In this document: one piece after another, positions 17,151 to 33,306 of the stretch
Numbering within the stretch: position 1 is the first letter of the stretch
Layout: the number at the start of each line of letters is the position of its first letter
NCBI RefSeq assembly: GCF_050947335.1
Contig: NW_027473328.1
Coordinates: 1,178,001-1,242,000 of the forward strand
Direction: 5' to 3'
Source: Megachile rotundata
Lineage: Eukaryota > Arthropoda > Insecta > Hymenoptera > Megachilidae
DNA length: 64,000 bases
Made by a program: the position numbers and the translations under genes
Notes under the pieces: model-generated
Database searches by the model: none
What the model was told of the DNA's origin: nothing
What the model saw: only the letters and a program-made list of their open reading frames with translations

Positions 17151-17796
17151 ATACAAAAACAATGATACAATCACAATCATACAATCACATTCATACAATC
17201 ACAATCATACAATCAGAATCATACAATCACAATCATACCATCCCAATCATACAATCACAATCATACAATCACAATCATACAATCACAATCACACAATCGC
17301 AATCATACAATCACAATCATACAAAAACAATGATACAAACACAATCATACAATCACAATCATACAATCACAATCATACAATCACAATCATACGATCACAA
17401 TCATACTATCGCAATCATACAATCACAATCGTACAATCACAATCATACAGTCACAATCATTCAATCACAATCATGCAATCACTATCATACAATCACAATC
17501 ATACAATCACAATCATACAATCACAATCATACAATCACAATCATACACAAACAATGATACAATAGCAATCATACAATTCAAATCATACAATTCAAATCAT
17601 ACAATCACAATCATACAATCACAATCATTCAATCACAATCATACAATCACAATCATACAATCACAATCATACATTCACAATCATACAATCACAATCATAC
17701 AATCACAATCATACAATCACAATAATACAATCACAATCATACAATCTCAATCATACAATCACAATCATACAATCACAATCATACAATCACAAACAT

Positions 17797-17901
17797 GCAA
17801 TCACAATCATACAATCACAATCATACAATCACAATCATACGATCACAATCATACGAAGACAATCATACAATTACTACTATACAATCACAATCATACAAAA
17901 G
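17797..17901 (+). repeat. Site of a 31-unit deletion in block II
   Basis: The distance from the ACAAACATG unit to the first ACAAAAGCAATC unit is 104 bp here (17797 to 17901) but 538 bp in block I (8361 to 8899) and 538 bp in block III (58982 to 59520). The missing 434 bp is exactly 31 units and contains TACCATCCC, CACATTC, ATAGGATC and related units that both other blocks keep. Confidence 0.85.
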
Positions 17902-19964
17902 CAATCATACAATCACAATCATACGATGACAATCATACAATTACTACTATACAATCACAATCATACAAAAACAATCATACAATCACAATCATACATTCAC
18001 AATCATACAATCACAATCATACATTCACAATCATACAATCACAATCATACAATCACAATCATACAATCACAATAATACAATCACAATCATACAATCACAA
18101 TCATACGATCACAATCATACGAAGACAATCATACAATTACTACTATACAATCACAATCATACAAAAACAATCATACAATCACAGTCATACAATCACAATC
18201 ATACAATCACAATAATACAATCACAATCATACAATCTCAATCATACAATCACAATCATACAATCACAATCATACAATCACAATCACACAATCGCAATCAT
18301 ACAATCACAATCATACAAAAACAAGGATACAATCACAATCATACAATCACAATCATACAATCACAATCATACAATCACAATCATACAATCACAATCATAC
18401 AATCACAATCATACAATCACAATCATATGATCACAATCAAACAATCACAATGATACAATCACAATCATACAATCACAATCATACAATCACAATGATACAA
18501 TCACAATCATACGATCACAATCATACGAAGACAATCATACAATTACTACTATACAATCACAATCATACAAAAGCAATCATAAAATCACAATCATACGATG
18601 ACAATCATACAATTACTACTATACAATCACAATCATACAAAAACAATCATACAATCACAATCATACAATCACAATCATACAATCACAATCATACATTCGC
18701 AATCATACAATCACAATCATACAATCACAATCATACAATCACAATAATACAATCACAATCATACAATCTCAAACATACAATCGCAATCATACACACACAA
18801 TCATACAATCACAATCATACAATCACAATCATACAAACACAATCATACGATCACAATCATACTATCGCAATCATACAATCACAATCGTACAATCACAATC
18901 ATACAATCACAATCATTCAGTCACAATCATGCAATCACAATCATACAATCACAATCATACAATCACAATCATACAATCACAATCATGCAATCACAATCAT
19001 ACAATCACAATCATACAATCACAATCATACAATCACAATCATACCATCCCAATCGTACAATCGCAATCACACAATCGCAATCATACAATCACAATCATAC
19101 AAAAACAATGATACAATCACAATCATACAATCACAATCATACAATCACAATCATACAATCACAATCATACGATCACAATCATACGAAGACAATCATACAA
19201 TTACTACTATACAATCACAATCATACAAAAACAATCATACACAAACAATGATACAATCGCAATCATACAATTCAAATCATACAATCACAATCATACAATC
19301 ACAATAATACAATCACAATCATACAATCTCAATCATACAATCACAATCATACAAAAACAATCATACAATCACAATCATACAATCACAATCATACAATCAC
19401 AATCATACATTCACAATCATACAATCACAATCATACAATCACAATCATACAATCACAATCATACTATCACAATCATACAATCACAATCATACAATCACAA
19501 TCATACACAAACAATGATACAATCGCAATCATACAATTCAAATCATACAATTCAAATCATACAATCACAATCATACAATCACAATCATACAATCACAATC
19601 ATACAATCACAATCATACAATCACAATCATACATTCACAATCATACAATCACAATCATACAATGACAATCATACAATCACAATAATACAATCACAATCAT
19701 ACAATCTCAATCATACAATCACAATCATACAATCACAATCATACAATCACAATCGTACAATCACAATCATACAATCACAATCATACAATCACAATCATAC
19801 AATCACAATCATACTATCGCAATCATACAATCACAATCGTACAATCACAATCATACAATCACAATCATTCAATCACAATCATGCAATCGCAATCATACAA
19901 TCACAATCATACAATCACAATCATACAATCACAATCATACAAAAACAATCATACAATCACAATC

Positions 19965-20188
19965 ATACAATCACAGTCATACAATCATAATCATATAATC
20001 ACACTCATAAAATTGCAATCATACAATCGCAATCATACAATCACAATCATACCATCACAATCATACAGGCACAATCATAAAATCACAATCATAGAATCAC
20101 AATCATACAAAAACAATCATGCAATCGCAATCATGTAATCACAATCGTACAATCGCAATCGAACAATCAGAACCATATGATCACAATC
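19965..20188 (+). repeat. Module K, long form (copy 9)
   Basis: Sixteen units with the ATGCAATCGCAATC substitution of copies 5 and 15. A few extra consensus units precede the ACAAATATG unit near 20,240 compared with the equivalent stretch after copy 5. Confidence 0.95.
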
Positions 20189-21924
20189 ATACAATCACAA
20201 TCATACAATCACAATCATACAATCACAATCATACAATCACAAATATGCAATCACAATCATACAATCACAATCATACAATCACAATCATACCATCCCAATC
20301 ATACAATCACAATCATACAATCACAATCATACAATCACAATCACACAATCGCAATCATACAATCACAATCATACAAAAACAATGATACAATCACAATCAT
20401 ACAATCACATTCATACAATCACAATCATACAATCAGAATCATACAATCACAATCATACCATCCCAATCATACAATCACGATCATACAATCACAATCATAC
20501 AATCACAATCACACAATCGCAATCATACAATCACAATCATACAATCACAATAATACAATCACAATCATACAATCTCAATCATACAATCACAATCATACAA
20601 TCACAATCATACAATCACAATCATACAATCACAATCATACAATCACAATCATACAATCACAATCATACAATCACAATCATACAATCACAATCATACTATC
20701 GCAATCATACAATCACAATCGTACAATCACAATCATACAATCACAATCATTCAATCACAATCATGCAATCACAATCATACAATCACAATCATACAATCAC
20801 AATCATACAATCACAATCATACAATCACAATCATACACAAACAATGATACAATAGCAATCATACAATTCAAATCATACAATTCAAATCATACAATCACAA
20901 TCATACAATCACAATCATTCAATCACAATCATACAATCACAATCATACAATCACAATCATACATTCACAATCATACAATCACAATCATACAATCACAATC
21001 ATACAATCACAATAATACAATCACAATCATACAATCTCAATCATACAATCACAATCATACAATCACAATCATACAATCACAATCATACAATCAGAATCAT
21101 ACAATCACAATCATACCATCCCAATCATACAATCACAATCATACAATCACAATCATACAATCACAATCACACAATCGCAATCATACAATCACAATCATAG
21201 AAAAACAATGATACAAACACAATCATACAATCACAATCATACAATCACAATCATACAATCACAATCATACGATCACAATCATACTATCGCAATCATACAA
21301 TCACAATCGTACAATCACAATCATACAATCACAATCATTCAATCACAATCATGCAATCACAATCATACAATCACAATCATAAAATCACAATCATAAAATC
21401 ACAATCATACAATCACAATCATACAATCACGATCATACACAAACAATGATACAATCGCAATCATACAATTCAAATCATACAATTCAAATCATACAATCAC
21501 AATCATACAATCACAATCATTCAATCACAATCATACAATCACAATCATACAATCACAATCATACATTCGCAATCATACAATCACAATCATACAATCACAA
21601 TCATACAATCACAATAATACAATCACAATCATACAATCTGAATCATACAATCACAATCATACAATCACAATCATACAATCACAATCATACAATCACAATC
21701 GTACAATCACAATCGTACAATCACAATCGTACAATCACAATCGTACAATCACAATCATACAATCACAATCATACAATCACAATCATACTATCGCAATCAT
21801 ACAATCACAATCGTACAATCACAATCATACAATCACAATCATTCAATCACAATCATGCAATCACAATCATACAATCACAATCATACAATCACAATCATAC
21901 AAAAACAATCATACAATCACAATC

Positions 21925-22148
21925 ATACAATCACAGTCATACAATCATAATCATATAATCACACTCATAAAATTGCAATCATACAATCGCAATCATACAA
22001 TCACAATCATACCATCACAATCATACAGGCACAATCATAAAATCACAATCATAGAATCACAATCAAACAAAAACAATCATGCAATCACAATCATGTAATC
22101 ACAATCGTACAATCGCAATCGAACAATCAGAACCATATGATCACAGTC
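21925..22148 (+). repeat. Module K, long form (copy 10)
   Basis: Sixteen units. The eleventh is AAACAAAAACAATC and the sixteenth ends CACAGTC; both private changes recur only in the copy at 63530. Confidence 0.95.
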
Positions 22149-23814
22149 ATACAATCACAATCATACAATCACAATCATACAATCACAAACATGCAATCAC
22201 AATCATACAATCACAATCATACAATCACAATCATACCATCCCAATCATACAATCACAATCATACAATCACAATCATACAATCACAATCACACAATCGCAA
22301 TCATACAATCACAATCATACAAAAACAATGATACAATCACAATCATACAATCACATTCATACAATCACAATCATACAATCAGAATCATACAATCACAATC
22401 ATACCATCCCAATCATACAATCACAATCATACAATCACAATCATACAATCACAATCACACAATCGCAATCATACAATCACAATCATACAAAAACAATGAT
22501 ACAAACACAATCATGCAATCACAATCATACAATCACAATCATACATTCACAATCATACAATCACAATCATACAATCACAATCATAGGATCACAATCAAAC
22601 AATCACAATCATACAATCACAATCATACAATCACAATCATACAATCACAATCATACAATCACAATCATACAATCACAATCATACAATTACTACTATACAA
22701 TCACAATCATACAAAAGCAATCATACAATCACAATCATACGATGACAATCATACAATTACTACTATACAATCACAATCATACAAAAACAATCATACAATC
22801 ACAGTCATACAATCACAATCATACATTCACAATCATACAATCACAATCATACAATCACAATCATACAATCACAATAATACAATCACAATCATACAATCAC
22901 AATCATACGATCACAATCATACGAAGACAATCATACAATTACTACTATACAATCACAATCATACAAAAGCAATCATACAAAAACAATCATACAATCACAG
23001 TCATACAATCACAATCATACAATCACAATAATACAATCACAATCATACAATCTCAATCATACAATCACAATCATACGATCACAATCATACGAAGACAATC
23101 ATACAATTACTACTATACAATCACAATCATACGAAAACAATCATACAATCACAATCATACGATGACAATCATACAATTACTACTATACAATCACAATCAT
23201 ACAAAAACAATCATACAATCACAATCATACAATCACAATCATACAATCACAATCATACAATCACAATCATACAATCACAATCATACAATCACAATCATAC
23301 AATCACAATCATACTATCGCAATCATACTATCGCAATCATACAATCACAATCGTACAATCACAATCGTACAATCACAATCATACAATCACAATCATACAA
23401 TCACAATCATACAATCACAATCATACAATCACAATCATACAATCTCAATCATACAATCACAATCATACTATCGCAATCATACAATCACGATCGCACAATC
23501 ACAATCATACAATCACAATCATTCAATCACAATCATGCAATCACAATCATACAATCACAATCATACAATCACAATCATACAAAAACAATCATGCAATCAC
23601 AATCATACAATGACAATCATACAATCACAATCATACCATCCCAATCATACAATCACAATCACACAATCGCAATCATACAATCACAATCATACAAAAACAA
23701 TGATACAAGCACAATCATACAATCACAATCATACAATCACAATCATGCAATCACAATCATACAATCACAATCATACAATCACAATCATACAAAGACAATC
23801 ATACAATCACAATC

Positions 23815-24038
23815 ATACAATCACAGTCATACAATCATAATCATATAATCACACTCATAAAATTGCAATCATACAATCGCAATCATACAATCACAATCAT
23901 ACCATCACAATCATACAGGCACAATCATAAAATCACAATCATAGAATCACAATCATACAAAAACAATCATGCAATCACAATCATGTAATCACAATCGTAC
24001 AATCGCAATCGAACAATCAGAACCATATGATCACAATC
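23815..24038 (+). repeat. Module K, long form (copy 11), A/B border
   Basis: Sixteen units, the last K before the 29-kb K-free Domain B. One consensus unit later come ATAAAATCTTAATC and ATACACGCGCCATC, the latter shared only with the sequence after copy 12. Confidence 0.95.
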
Positions 24039-26656
24039 ATACAATCACAATCATAAAATCTTAATCATACACGCGCCATCTTACAATCACAATCATACAA
24101 TCACAATCATACAATCACAATCATACAATCACAATCATACAATCACAATCATACAATCACAATCATACAATCACAATCATACAATCACAATCATACAATC
24201 ACAATCATACTATCGCAATCATACAATCACAATCGTACAATCACAATCATACAATCACAATCATTCAATCACAATCATGCAATCACAATCATACAATCAC
24301 AATCATACAATCACAATCATACAAAAACAGTGATACAATCGCAATCATACAATTCAAATCATACAATCACAATCATACAATCACAATCATACAATCACAA
24401 TCATACAATCACAATCATACCATCCCAATCATACAATCACAATCATACAATCACAATCATACAATCACAATCACACAATCGCAATCATACAATCACAATC
24501 ATACAAAAACAATGATACAATCACAATCATGCAATCACAATCATACAATCACAATCATACGATCACAATCATACGAAGACAATCATACAATTACTACTAT
24601 ACAATCACAATCATACAAAAACAATCATACAAACACAATCATACGATGACAATCATACAATTACTACTATACAATCACAATCATACAAAAACAATCATAC
24701 AATCACAATCACACATTCACAATCATTCAATCACAGTCATACATTCACAATCATACAATCACAATCATACAATCACAATCATACAATCCCAATCATACAA
24801 TCACAATCATACAATCACAATCATACAATCACAATCATACCATCCCAATCATACAATCACAATCACACAATCGCAATCATACAATCACAATCATACAAAA
24901 ACAATGATACAATCACAATCATACAATCACAATCATACAATCACAATCATACAATCACAATCATACGATCACAATCATACGAAGACAATCATACAATTAC
25001 TACTATACAATCACAATCATACAAAAACAATCATACAATCACAGTCATACAATCACAATCATACAATCACAATAATACAATCACAATCATACAATCTCAA
25101 TCATACAATCACAATCATACAATCACAATCATACAATCACAATCACACAATCGCAATCATACAATCACAATCATACAAAAACAATGATGCAATCACAATC
25201 ATACAATCACAATCATACAACCACAATCATACAATCACAATCATACAATCTCAATCATACATTCACAATCATACAATCACAATCATACAATCACAATCAT
25301 ACAATCACAATCATACAATCACAATCATGCAATCACAATCATACAATCACAATCATACAATCACAATCATACCATCCCAATCGTACAATCACATTCACAC
25401 AATCGCAATCATACAATCACAATCATACAAAAACAATGATACAATCACAATCATACAATCACAATCATACAATCACAATCATACAATCACAATCATACGA
25501 TCACAATCATACGAAGACAATCATACAATTACTACTATACAATCACAGTCGTACAAAAACAATCATACAATCACAGTCATACAATCACAATCATACAATC
25601 ACAATCATACATTCACAATCATACAATCACAATCATACAATCACAATCATACAATCACAATCATACAATCACAGTCATACAATCACAATCACACAATCTC
25701 AATCATACACACGCCATCTTACAATCACAATCATACAATCACAATCATACAATCACAATCATACAATCCCAATCATACGATCACAATCATACGAAGACAA
25801 TCATACAATTACTACTATACAATCACAATCATACAAAAACAATCATACAATCACAATCACACATTCACAAGCATACAATCACAATAATACAATCACAATC
25901 ATGCAATCTCAATCATACAATCACAATCATACAATCACAATCACACAATCGCAATCATACAATCACAATCATACAAAAACAATGATACAATCACAATCAT
26001 GCAATCACAATCATACAATCACAATCATACGATCACAATCATACGAAGACAATCATACAATTACTACTATACAATCACAATCATTCAAAAACAATCATAC
26101 AAACACAATCATACGATGACAATCATACAATTACTACTATACAATCACAATCATACAAAAACAATCATACAATCACAATCACACATTCACAATCATACAA
26201 TCACAGTCATACATTCACAAACATACAATCACAATCATACAATCACAATCATACAATCACAATAATACAATCACAATCATGCAATCTCAATCATACAATC
26301 ACAATCATACAATCACAATCACACAATCCCAATCATACTATCGCAAACATACAATCACAATCATACAATCACAATCATACAATCACAATCATACAATCAC
26401 AATCATACAATCACAATCATACAATCACAATCATACTATCGCAATGATACAATCACAATCATACAACCACAATCATACGAAGACAATCATACAATTACTA
26501 CTATGCAATCACAATCATACAAAAACAATCATACAATCACAATCATACGATGACAATCCTACAATTACTACTATACAATCACAATCACACAAAAACAATC
26601 ATACAATCACAATCATACATTCACAATCATACAATCACAATCATACAATCACAATC

Positions 26657-28840
26657 ATATGATCACAATCAAACAATCACAATGATACAATCACAATCAT
26701 ACAATCACTATCATACAATCACAATCATACAATCACAATCATACAATCACAATCATACAATCACAATCATACAATTACTACTATACAATCACAATCATAC
26801 AAAAACAATCATACAATCACAATCATACAATCACAATCATACAATTACTACTATACAATCACAATCATACAATCACAATCATACAATCACAATCATACAA
26901 TCACAATCATACAATCACAATCATACAATCACAGTCATACAATCACAATCACACTATCGCAATCATACAATCACAATCGTACAATCACAATCATACAATC
27001 ACAATCATTCAATCACAATCATGCAATCACAATCATACAATCACAATCATACAATCACAATCATACAATCACAATCATGCAATCACAGTCATACAATCAC
27101 AATCATACAATCACAATCATACCATCCCAATCGTACAATCACATTCACACAATCGCAATCATACAATCACAATCATACAAAAACAATGATACAATCACAA
27201 TCATACAATCACAATCATACAATCACAATCATACAATCACAATCATACGATCACAATCATACGAAGACAATCATACAATTACTACTATACAATCACAATC
27301 ATACAAAAACAATCATACAATCACAGTCATACAATCACAATCATACAATCACAATCATACATTCACAATCATACAATCACAATCATACAATCACAATCAT
27401 ACAATCACAATCATACAATCACAATCATACAATCACAGTCATACAATCACAATCACACAATCTCAATCATACACACGCCATCTTACAATCACAATCATAC
27501 AATCACAATCATACAATCCCAATCATACGATCACAATCATACGAAGACAATCATACAATTACTACTATACAATCACAATCATACAAAAACAATCATACAA
27601 TCGCAATCACACATTCACAATCATACAATCACAGTCATACATTCACAAACATACAATCACAATCATACAATCACAATCATACAATCACAATCATACAATC
27701 ACAATAATACAATCACAATCATGCAATCTCAATCATACAATCACAATCATACAATCACAATCACACAATCGCAATCATACAATCACAATCATACAAAAAC
27801 AATGATACAATCACAATCATGCAATCACAATCATACAATCACAATCATACGATCACAATCATACGAAGACAATCATACAATTACTACTATACAATCACAA
27901 TCATACAAAAACAATCATACAAACACAATCATACGATGACAATCATACAATTACTACTATACAATCACAATCATACAAAAACAATCATACAATCACAATC
28001 ACACATTCACAATCGTACAATCACAGTCATACATTCACAAACATACAATCACAATCATACAATCACAATCATACAATCACAATAATACAATCACAATCAT
28101 GCAATCTCAATCATACAATCACAATCATACAATCACAATCACACAATCCCAATCATACTATCGCAAACATACAATCACAATCATACAATCACAATCATAC
28201 AATCACAATCATACAATCACAATCATACTATCGCAATGATACAATCACAATCATACAACCACAATCATACGAAGACAATCATACAATTACTACTATACAA
28301 TCACAATCATACAAAAACAATCATACAATCACAATCATACGATGACAATCCTACAACTACTACTATACAATCACAATCACACAAAAACAATCATACAATC
28401 ACAATCATACATTCACAATCATACAATCACAATCATACAATCACAATCATACAATCACAATCATATGATCACAATCAAACAATCACAATGATACAATCAC
28501 AATCATACAATCACAATCATACAATCACAATCAAACAATCACAATGATACAATCACAATCATACAATCACAATCATACAATCACAATCATACAATCACAA
28601 TCATACAATCACAATCATACAATCACAATCATACAATCACAATCATACAATCACAATCATACAATTACTACTATACAATCACAATCATACAAAAACAATC
28701 ATACAATCACAATCATACGATGACAATCCTACAATTACTACTATACAATCACAATCACACAAAAACAATCATACAATCACAATCATACAATCACAATCAT
28801 ACAATCACAATCATACAATCACAATCATACAATCACAATC
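26657..28840 (+). repeat. 2.69-kb tandem higher-order repeat, first copy
   Basis: Repeats as about 29,331-31,514 at an offset of 2674 bp at the left edge and 2688 bp (192 units) over most of its length (27077 with 29765, 27721 with 30409, 28236 with 30924). Both copies carry ATATGATC plus AAACAATCACAATG, a CACTATC unit, the ATGCAATCACAGTC unit, the ACACGCCATC unit, AAACATTC units and the CTACAACTACTACT variant near 28.35 and 31.04 kb. Confidence 0.87.
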
Positions 28841-31800
28841 ATATGATCACAATCAAACAATCACAATGATACAATCACAATCATACAATCACAATCATAC
28901 AATCACAATCATACAATCACAATCATACAATCACAATCATACAATCACAATCATACAATCACAATCATACAATCACAATCATACAATCACAATCATACAA
29001 TCACAATCATACAATTACTACTATACAATCACAATCATACAAAAACAATCATACAATCACAATCATACGATGACAATCCTACAATTACTACTATACAATC
29101 ACAATCACACAAAAACAATCATACAATCACAATCATACAATCACAATCATACATTCACAATCATACAATCACAATCATACAATCACAATCATACAATCAC
29201 AATAATACAATCACAATCATACAATCACAATCATACAATCGCAATCATACAATCACAATCATACAATCACAATCATACAATCACAATCATACATTCACAA
29301 TCATACAATCACAATCATACAATCACAATCATATGATCACAATCAAACAATCACAATGATACAATCACAATCATACAATCACTATCATACAATCACAATC
29401 ATACAATCACAATCATACAATCACAATCATACAATCACAATCATACAATCACAATCATACAATTACTACTATACAATCACAATCATACAAAAACAATCAT
29501 ACAATCACAATCATACAATCACAATCATACAATTACTACTATACAATCACAATCATACAATCACAATCATACAATCACAATCATACAATCACAATCATAC
29601 AATCACAATCATACAATCACAGTCATACAATCACAATCACACTATCGCAATCATACAATCACAATCGTACAATCACAATCATACAATCACAATCATTCAA
29701 TCACAATCATGCAATCACAATCATACAATCACAATCATACAATCACAATCATACAATCACAATCATGCAATCACAGTCATACAATCACAATCATACAATC
29801 ACAATCATACCATCCCAATCGTACAATCACATTCACACAATCGCAATCATACAATCACAATCATACAAAAACAATGATACAATCACAATCATACAATCAC
29901 AATCATACAATCACAATCATACAATCACAATCATACGATCACAATCATACGAAGACAATCATACAATTACTACTATACAATCACAATCATACAAAAACAA
30001 TCATACAATCACAGTCATACAATCACAATCATACAATCACAATCATACATTCACAATCATACAATCACAATCATACAATCACAATCATACAATCACAATC
30101 ATACAATCACAATCATACAATCACAGTCATACAATCACAATCACACAATCTCAATCATACACACGCCATCTTACAATCACAATCATACAATCACAATCAT
30201 ACAATCCCAATCATACGATCACAATCATACGAAGACAATCATACAATTACTACTATACAATCACAATCATACAAAAACAATCATACAATCGCAATCACAC
30301 ATTCACAATCATACAATCACAGTCATACATTCACAAACATACAATCACAATCATACAATCACAATCATACAATCACAATCATACAATCACAATAATACAA
30401 TCACAATCATGCAATCTCAATCATACAATCACAATCATACAATCACAATCACACAATCGCAATCATACAATCACAATCATACAAAAACAATGATACAATC
30501 ACAATCATGCAATCACAATCATACAATCACAATCATACGATCACAATCATACGAAGACAATCATACAATTACTACTATACAATCACAATCATACAAAAAC
30601 AATCATACAAACACAATCATACGATGACAATCATACAATTACTACTATACAATCACAATCATACAAAAACAATCATACAATCACAATCACACATTCACAA
30701 TCGTACAATCACAGTCATACATTCACAAACATACAATCACAATCATACAATCACAATCATACAATCACAATAATACAATCACAATCATGCAATCTCAATC
30801 ATACAATCACAATCATACAATCACAATCACACAATCCCAATCATACTATCGCAAACATACAATCACAATCATACAATCACAATCATACAATCACAATCAT
30901 ACAATCACAATCATACTATCGCAATGATACAATCACAATCATACAACCACAATCATACGAAGACAATCATACAATTACTACTATACAATCACAATCATAC
31001 AAAAACAATCATACAATCACAATCATACGATGACAATCCTACAACTACTACTATACAATCACAATCACACAAAAACAATCATACAATCACAATCATACAT
31101 TCACAATCATACAATCACAATCATACAATCACAATCATACAATCACAATCATATGATCACAATCAAACAATCACAATGATACAATCACAATCATACAATC
31201 ACAATCATACAATCACAATCAAACAATCACAATGATACAATCACAATCATACAATCACAATCATACAATCACAATCATACAATCACAATCATACAATCAC
31301 AATCATACAATCACAATCATACAATCACAATCATACAATTACTACTATACAATCACAATCATACAAAAACAATCATACAATCACAATCATACGATGACAA
31401 TCCTACAATTACTACTATACAATCACAATCACACAAAAACAATCATACAATCACAATCATACAATCACAATCATACAATCACAATCATACAATCACAATC
31501 ATACAATCACAATCATATGATCACAATCAAACAATCACAATGATACAATCACAATCATACAATCACAATCATACAATCACAATCATACAATCACAATCAT
31601 ACAATCACAATCATACAATCACAATCATACAATCACAATCATACAATCACAATCATACAATCACAATCATACAATCACAATCATACAATTACTACTATAC
31701 AATCACAATCATACAAAAACAATCATACAATCACAATCATACGATGACAATCCTACAATTACTACTATACAATCACAATCACACAAAAACAATCATACAA

Positions 31801-33306
31801 TCACAATCATACAATCACAATCATACATTCACAATCATACAATCACAATCATACAATCACAATCATACAATCACAATAATACAATCACAATCATACAATC
31901 ACAATCATACAATCGCAATCATACAATCACAATCATACAATCACAATCATACAATCACAATCATACAAACACAATCATACAATCACAATCATACTATCGC
32001 AATCATACAATCACAATCATGCAATCACAATCATACAATTACTACTATACAATCACAATCATACAAAAACAATCATACAATCACAATCATACGATGACAA
32101 TCCTACAATTACTACTATACAATCACAATCACACAAAAACAATCATACAATCACAATCATACAATCACAATCATACAATCACAATCATACAATCACAATC
32201 ATACAATCACAATCATACAATCACAATCATATGATCACAATCAAACAATCACAATGATACAATCACAATCATACAATCACAATCATACAATCACAATCAT
32301 ACAATCACAATCATACAATCACAATCATACAATCACAATCATACAATCACAATCATACAATCACAATCATACAATCACAATCATACAATCACAATCATAC
32401 AATCACAATCATACAATCACAATCATACAATCACAATCATACAATTACTACTATACAATCACAATCATACAAAAACAATCATACAATCACAATCATACGA
32501 TGACAATCCTACAATTACTACTATACAATCACAATCACACAAAAACAATCATACAATCACAATCATACAATCACAATCATACATTCACAATCATACAATC
32601 ACAATCATACAATCACAATCATACAATCACAATAATACAATCACAATCATACAATCACAATCATACAATCGCAATCATACAATCACAATCATACAATCAC
32701 AATCATACAATCACAATCATACAAACACAATCATACAATCACAATCATACTATCGCAATCATACAATCACAATCATGCAATCACAATCATACAATCACAG
32801 TCATTCAATCACAATCATGCAATCACAATCATACAATCGCAATCATACAATCACAATCATACAATCACAATCATGCAATCACAATCATACAATCACAATC
32901 ATACAATCACAATCATACCATCCCAATCATACAATCACAATCACACAATCGCAATCATACAATCACAATCATACAAAAACAATGATACAATCACAATCAT
33001 ACAATCGCAATCATACAATCACAATCATACAATCACAATCATACGATCACAATCATACGAAGACAATCATACAATTACTACTATACAATCACAATCATAC
33101 AAAAACAATCATACAATCACAGTCATACAATCACAATCAAACAATCACAATGATACAATCACAATCATACAATCACAATCATACAATCACAATCATACAA
33201 TCACAATCATACAATCACAATCATACAATCACAATCATACAATCACAATCATACAATCACAATCATACAATCACAATCATACAATCACAATCATACAATT
33301 ACTACT
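28463..33306 (+). repeat. Short higher-order repeat with variable consensus runs
   Basis: A recurring set: ATATGATCACAATC, AAACAATCACAATG, then a run of pure consensus units, then ATACAATTACTACT. The runs are 8 units (28547-28658), 10 (28869-29008), 7 (31235-31332), 10 (31543-31682), 13 (32257-32438) and 10 (33153-33292; here the ATATGATC unit is missing). After the first TTACTACT unit most copies continue with ATACAAAAACAATC, ATACGATGACAATC, CTACAATTACTACT and ACACAAAAACAATC. Confidence 0.85.
29331..31514 (+). repeat. 2.69-kb tandem higher-order repeat, second copy
   Basis: Second copy of the block starting at 26657. Apart from one unit near the left edge and one in the canonical run near its right end, I see almost no difference over roughly 2 kb, so this duplication looks recent. 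Confidence 0.87.

Larger units (their letters stand above)
15373..17472 (+). repeat. 1050-bp tandem duplication private to block II
   Basis: Two 75-unit copies, 15373-16422 and 16423-17472, each running from an ATGCAATC unit followed by ATAAAATCAC, through the ACACAAACAATG and double CAATTCAAATC units, to a short K module and beyond. The copies are near-identical. Blocks I (6.99-8.04 kb) and III (57.6-58.66 kb) have this segment once, so the duplication is recent relative to the separation of the blocks. Confidence 0.9.
12981..22395 (+). repeat. Higher-order block II
   Basis: Near-identical to block III (55,258-64,000). It contains K copies 6 to 10 in the order long, short, short, long, long. 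Relative to blocks I and III it carries a 1050-bp tandem duplication and lacks 434 bp (31 units) near 17.8 kb. The right limit given is only where the window end cuts off the comparison with block III; the match may extend further. Confidence 0.88.
1..24038 (+). repeat. Domain A: K-containing array segment
   Basis: Defined by eleven copies of landmark module K, beginning at 1191, 4859, 5643, 7533, 11005, 14057, 15919, 16969, 19965, 21925 and 23815. K-to-K distances are 3668, 784, 1890, 3472, 3052, 1862, 1050, 2996, 1960 and 1890 bp, all exact multiples of 14. Between K modules lie units marked by ACACAAACAATG, CAATTCAAATC, TACCATCCCAATC and CTATCGCAATC. The left 3.4 kb lacks most of these except one K and is richer in TTACTACT units, resembling Domain B segments near 26.1-26.7 and 28.1-28.4 kb. 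The right boundary is set at the end of the last K before the 29-kb K-free stretch. Confidence 0.9.

Noticed and set aside
22079..23848. Open reading frame of 589 codons, and others of about 490-510 codons at 3235-4761, 6189-7706 and 43069-44544
   Set aside because: These are products of a stop-free 14-bp repeat. Starts coincide with variants that create ATG (ATGCAATC, AATGATAC, ATATGATC) and ends with variants that create TAA, TAG or TGA. Frames overlap one another with the same peptide, and there is no non-repeat domain, splice pattern or regulatory context.
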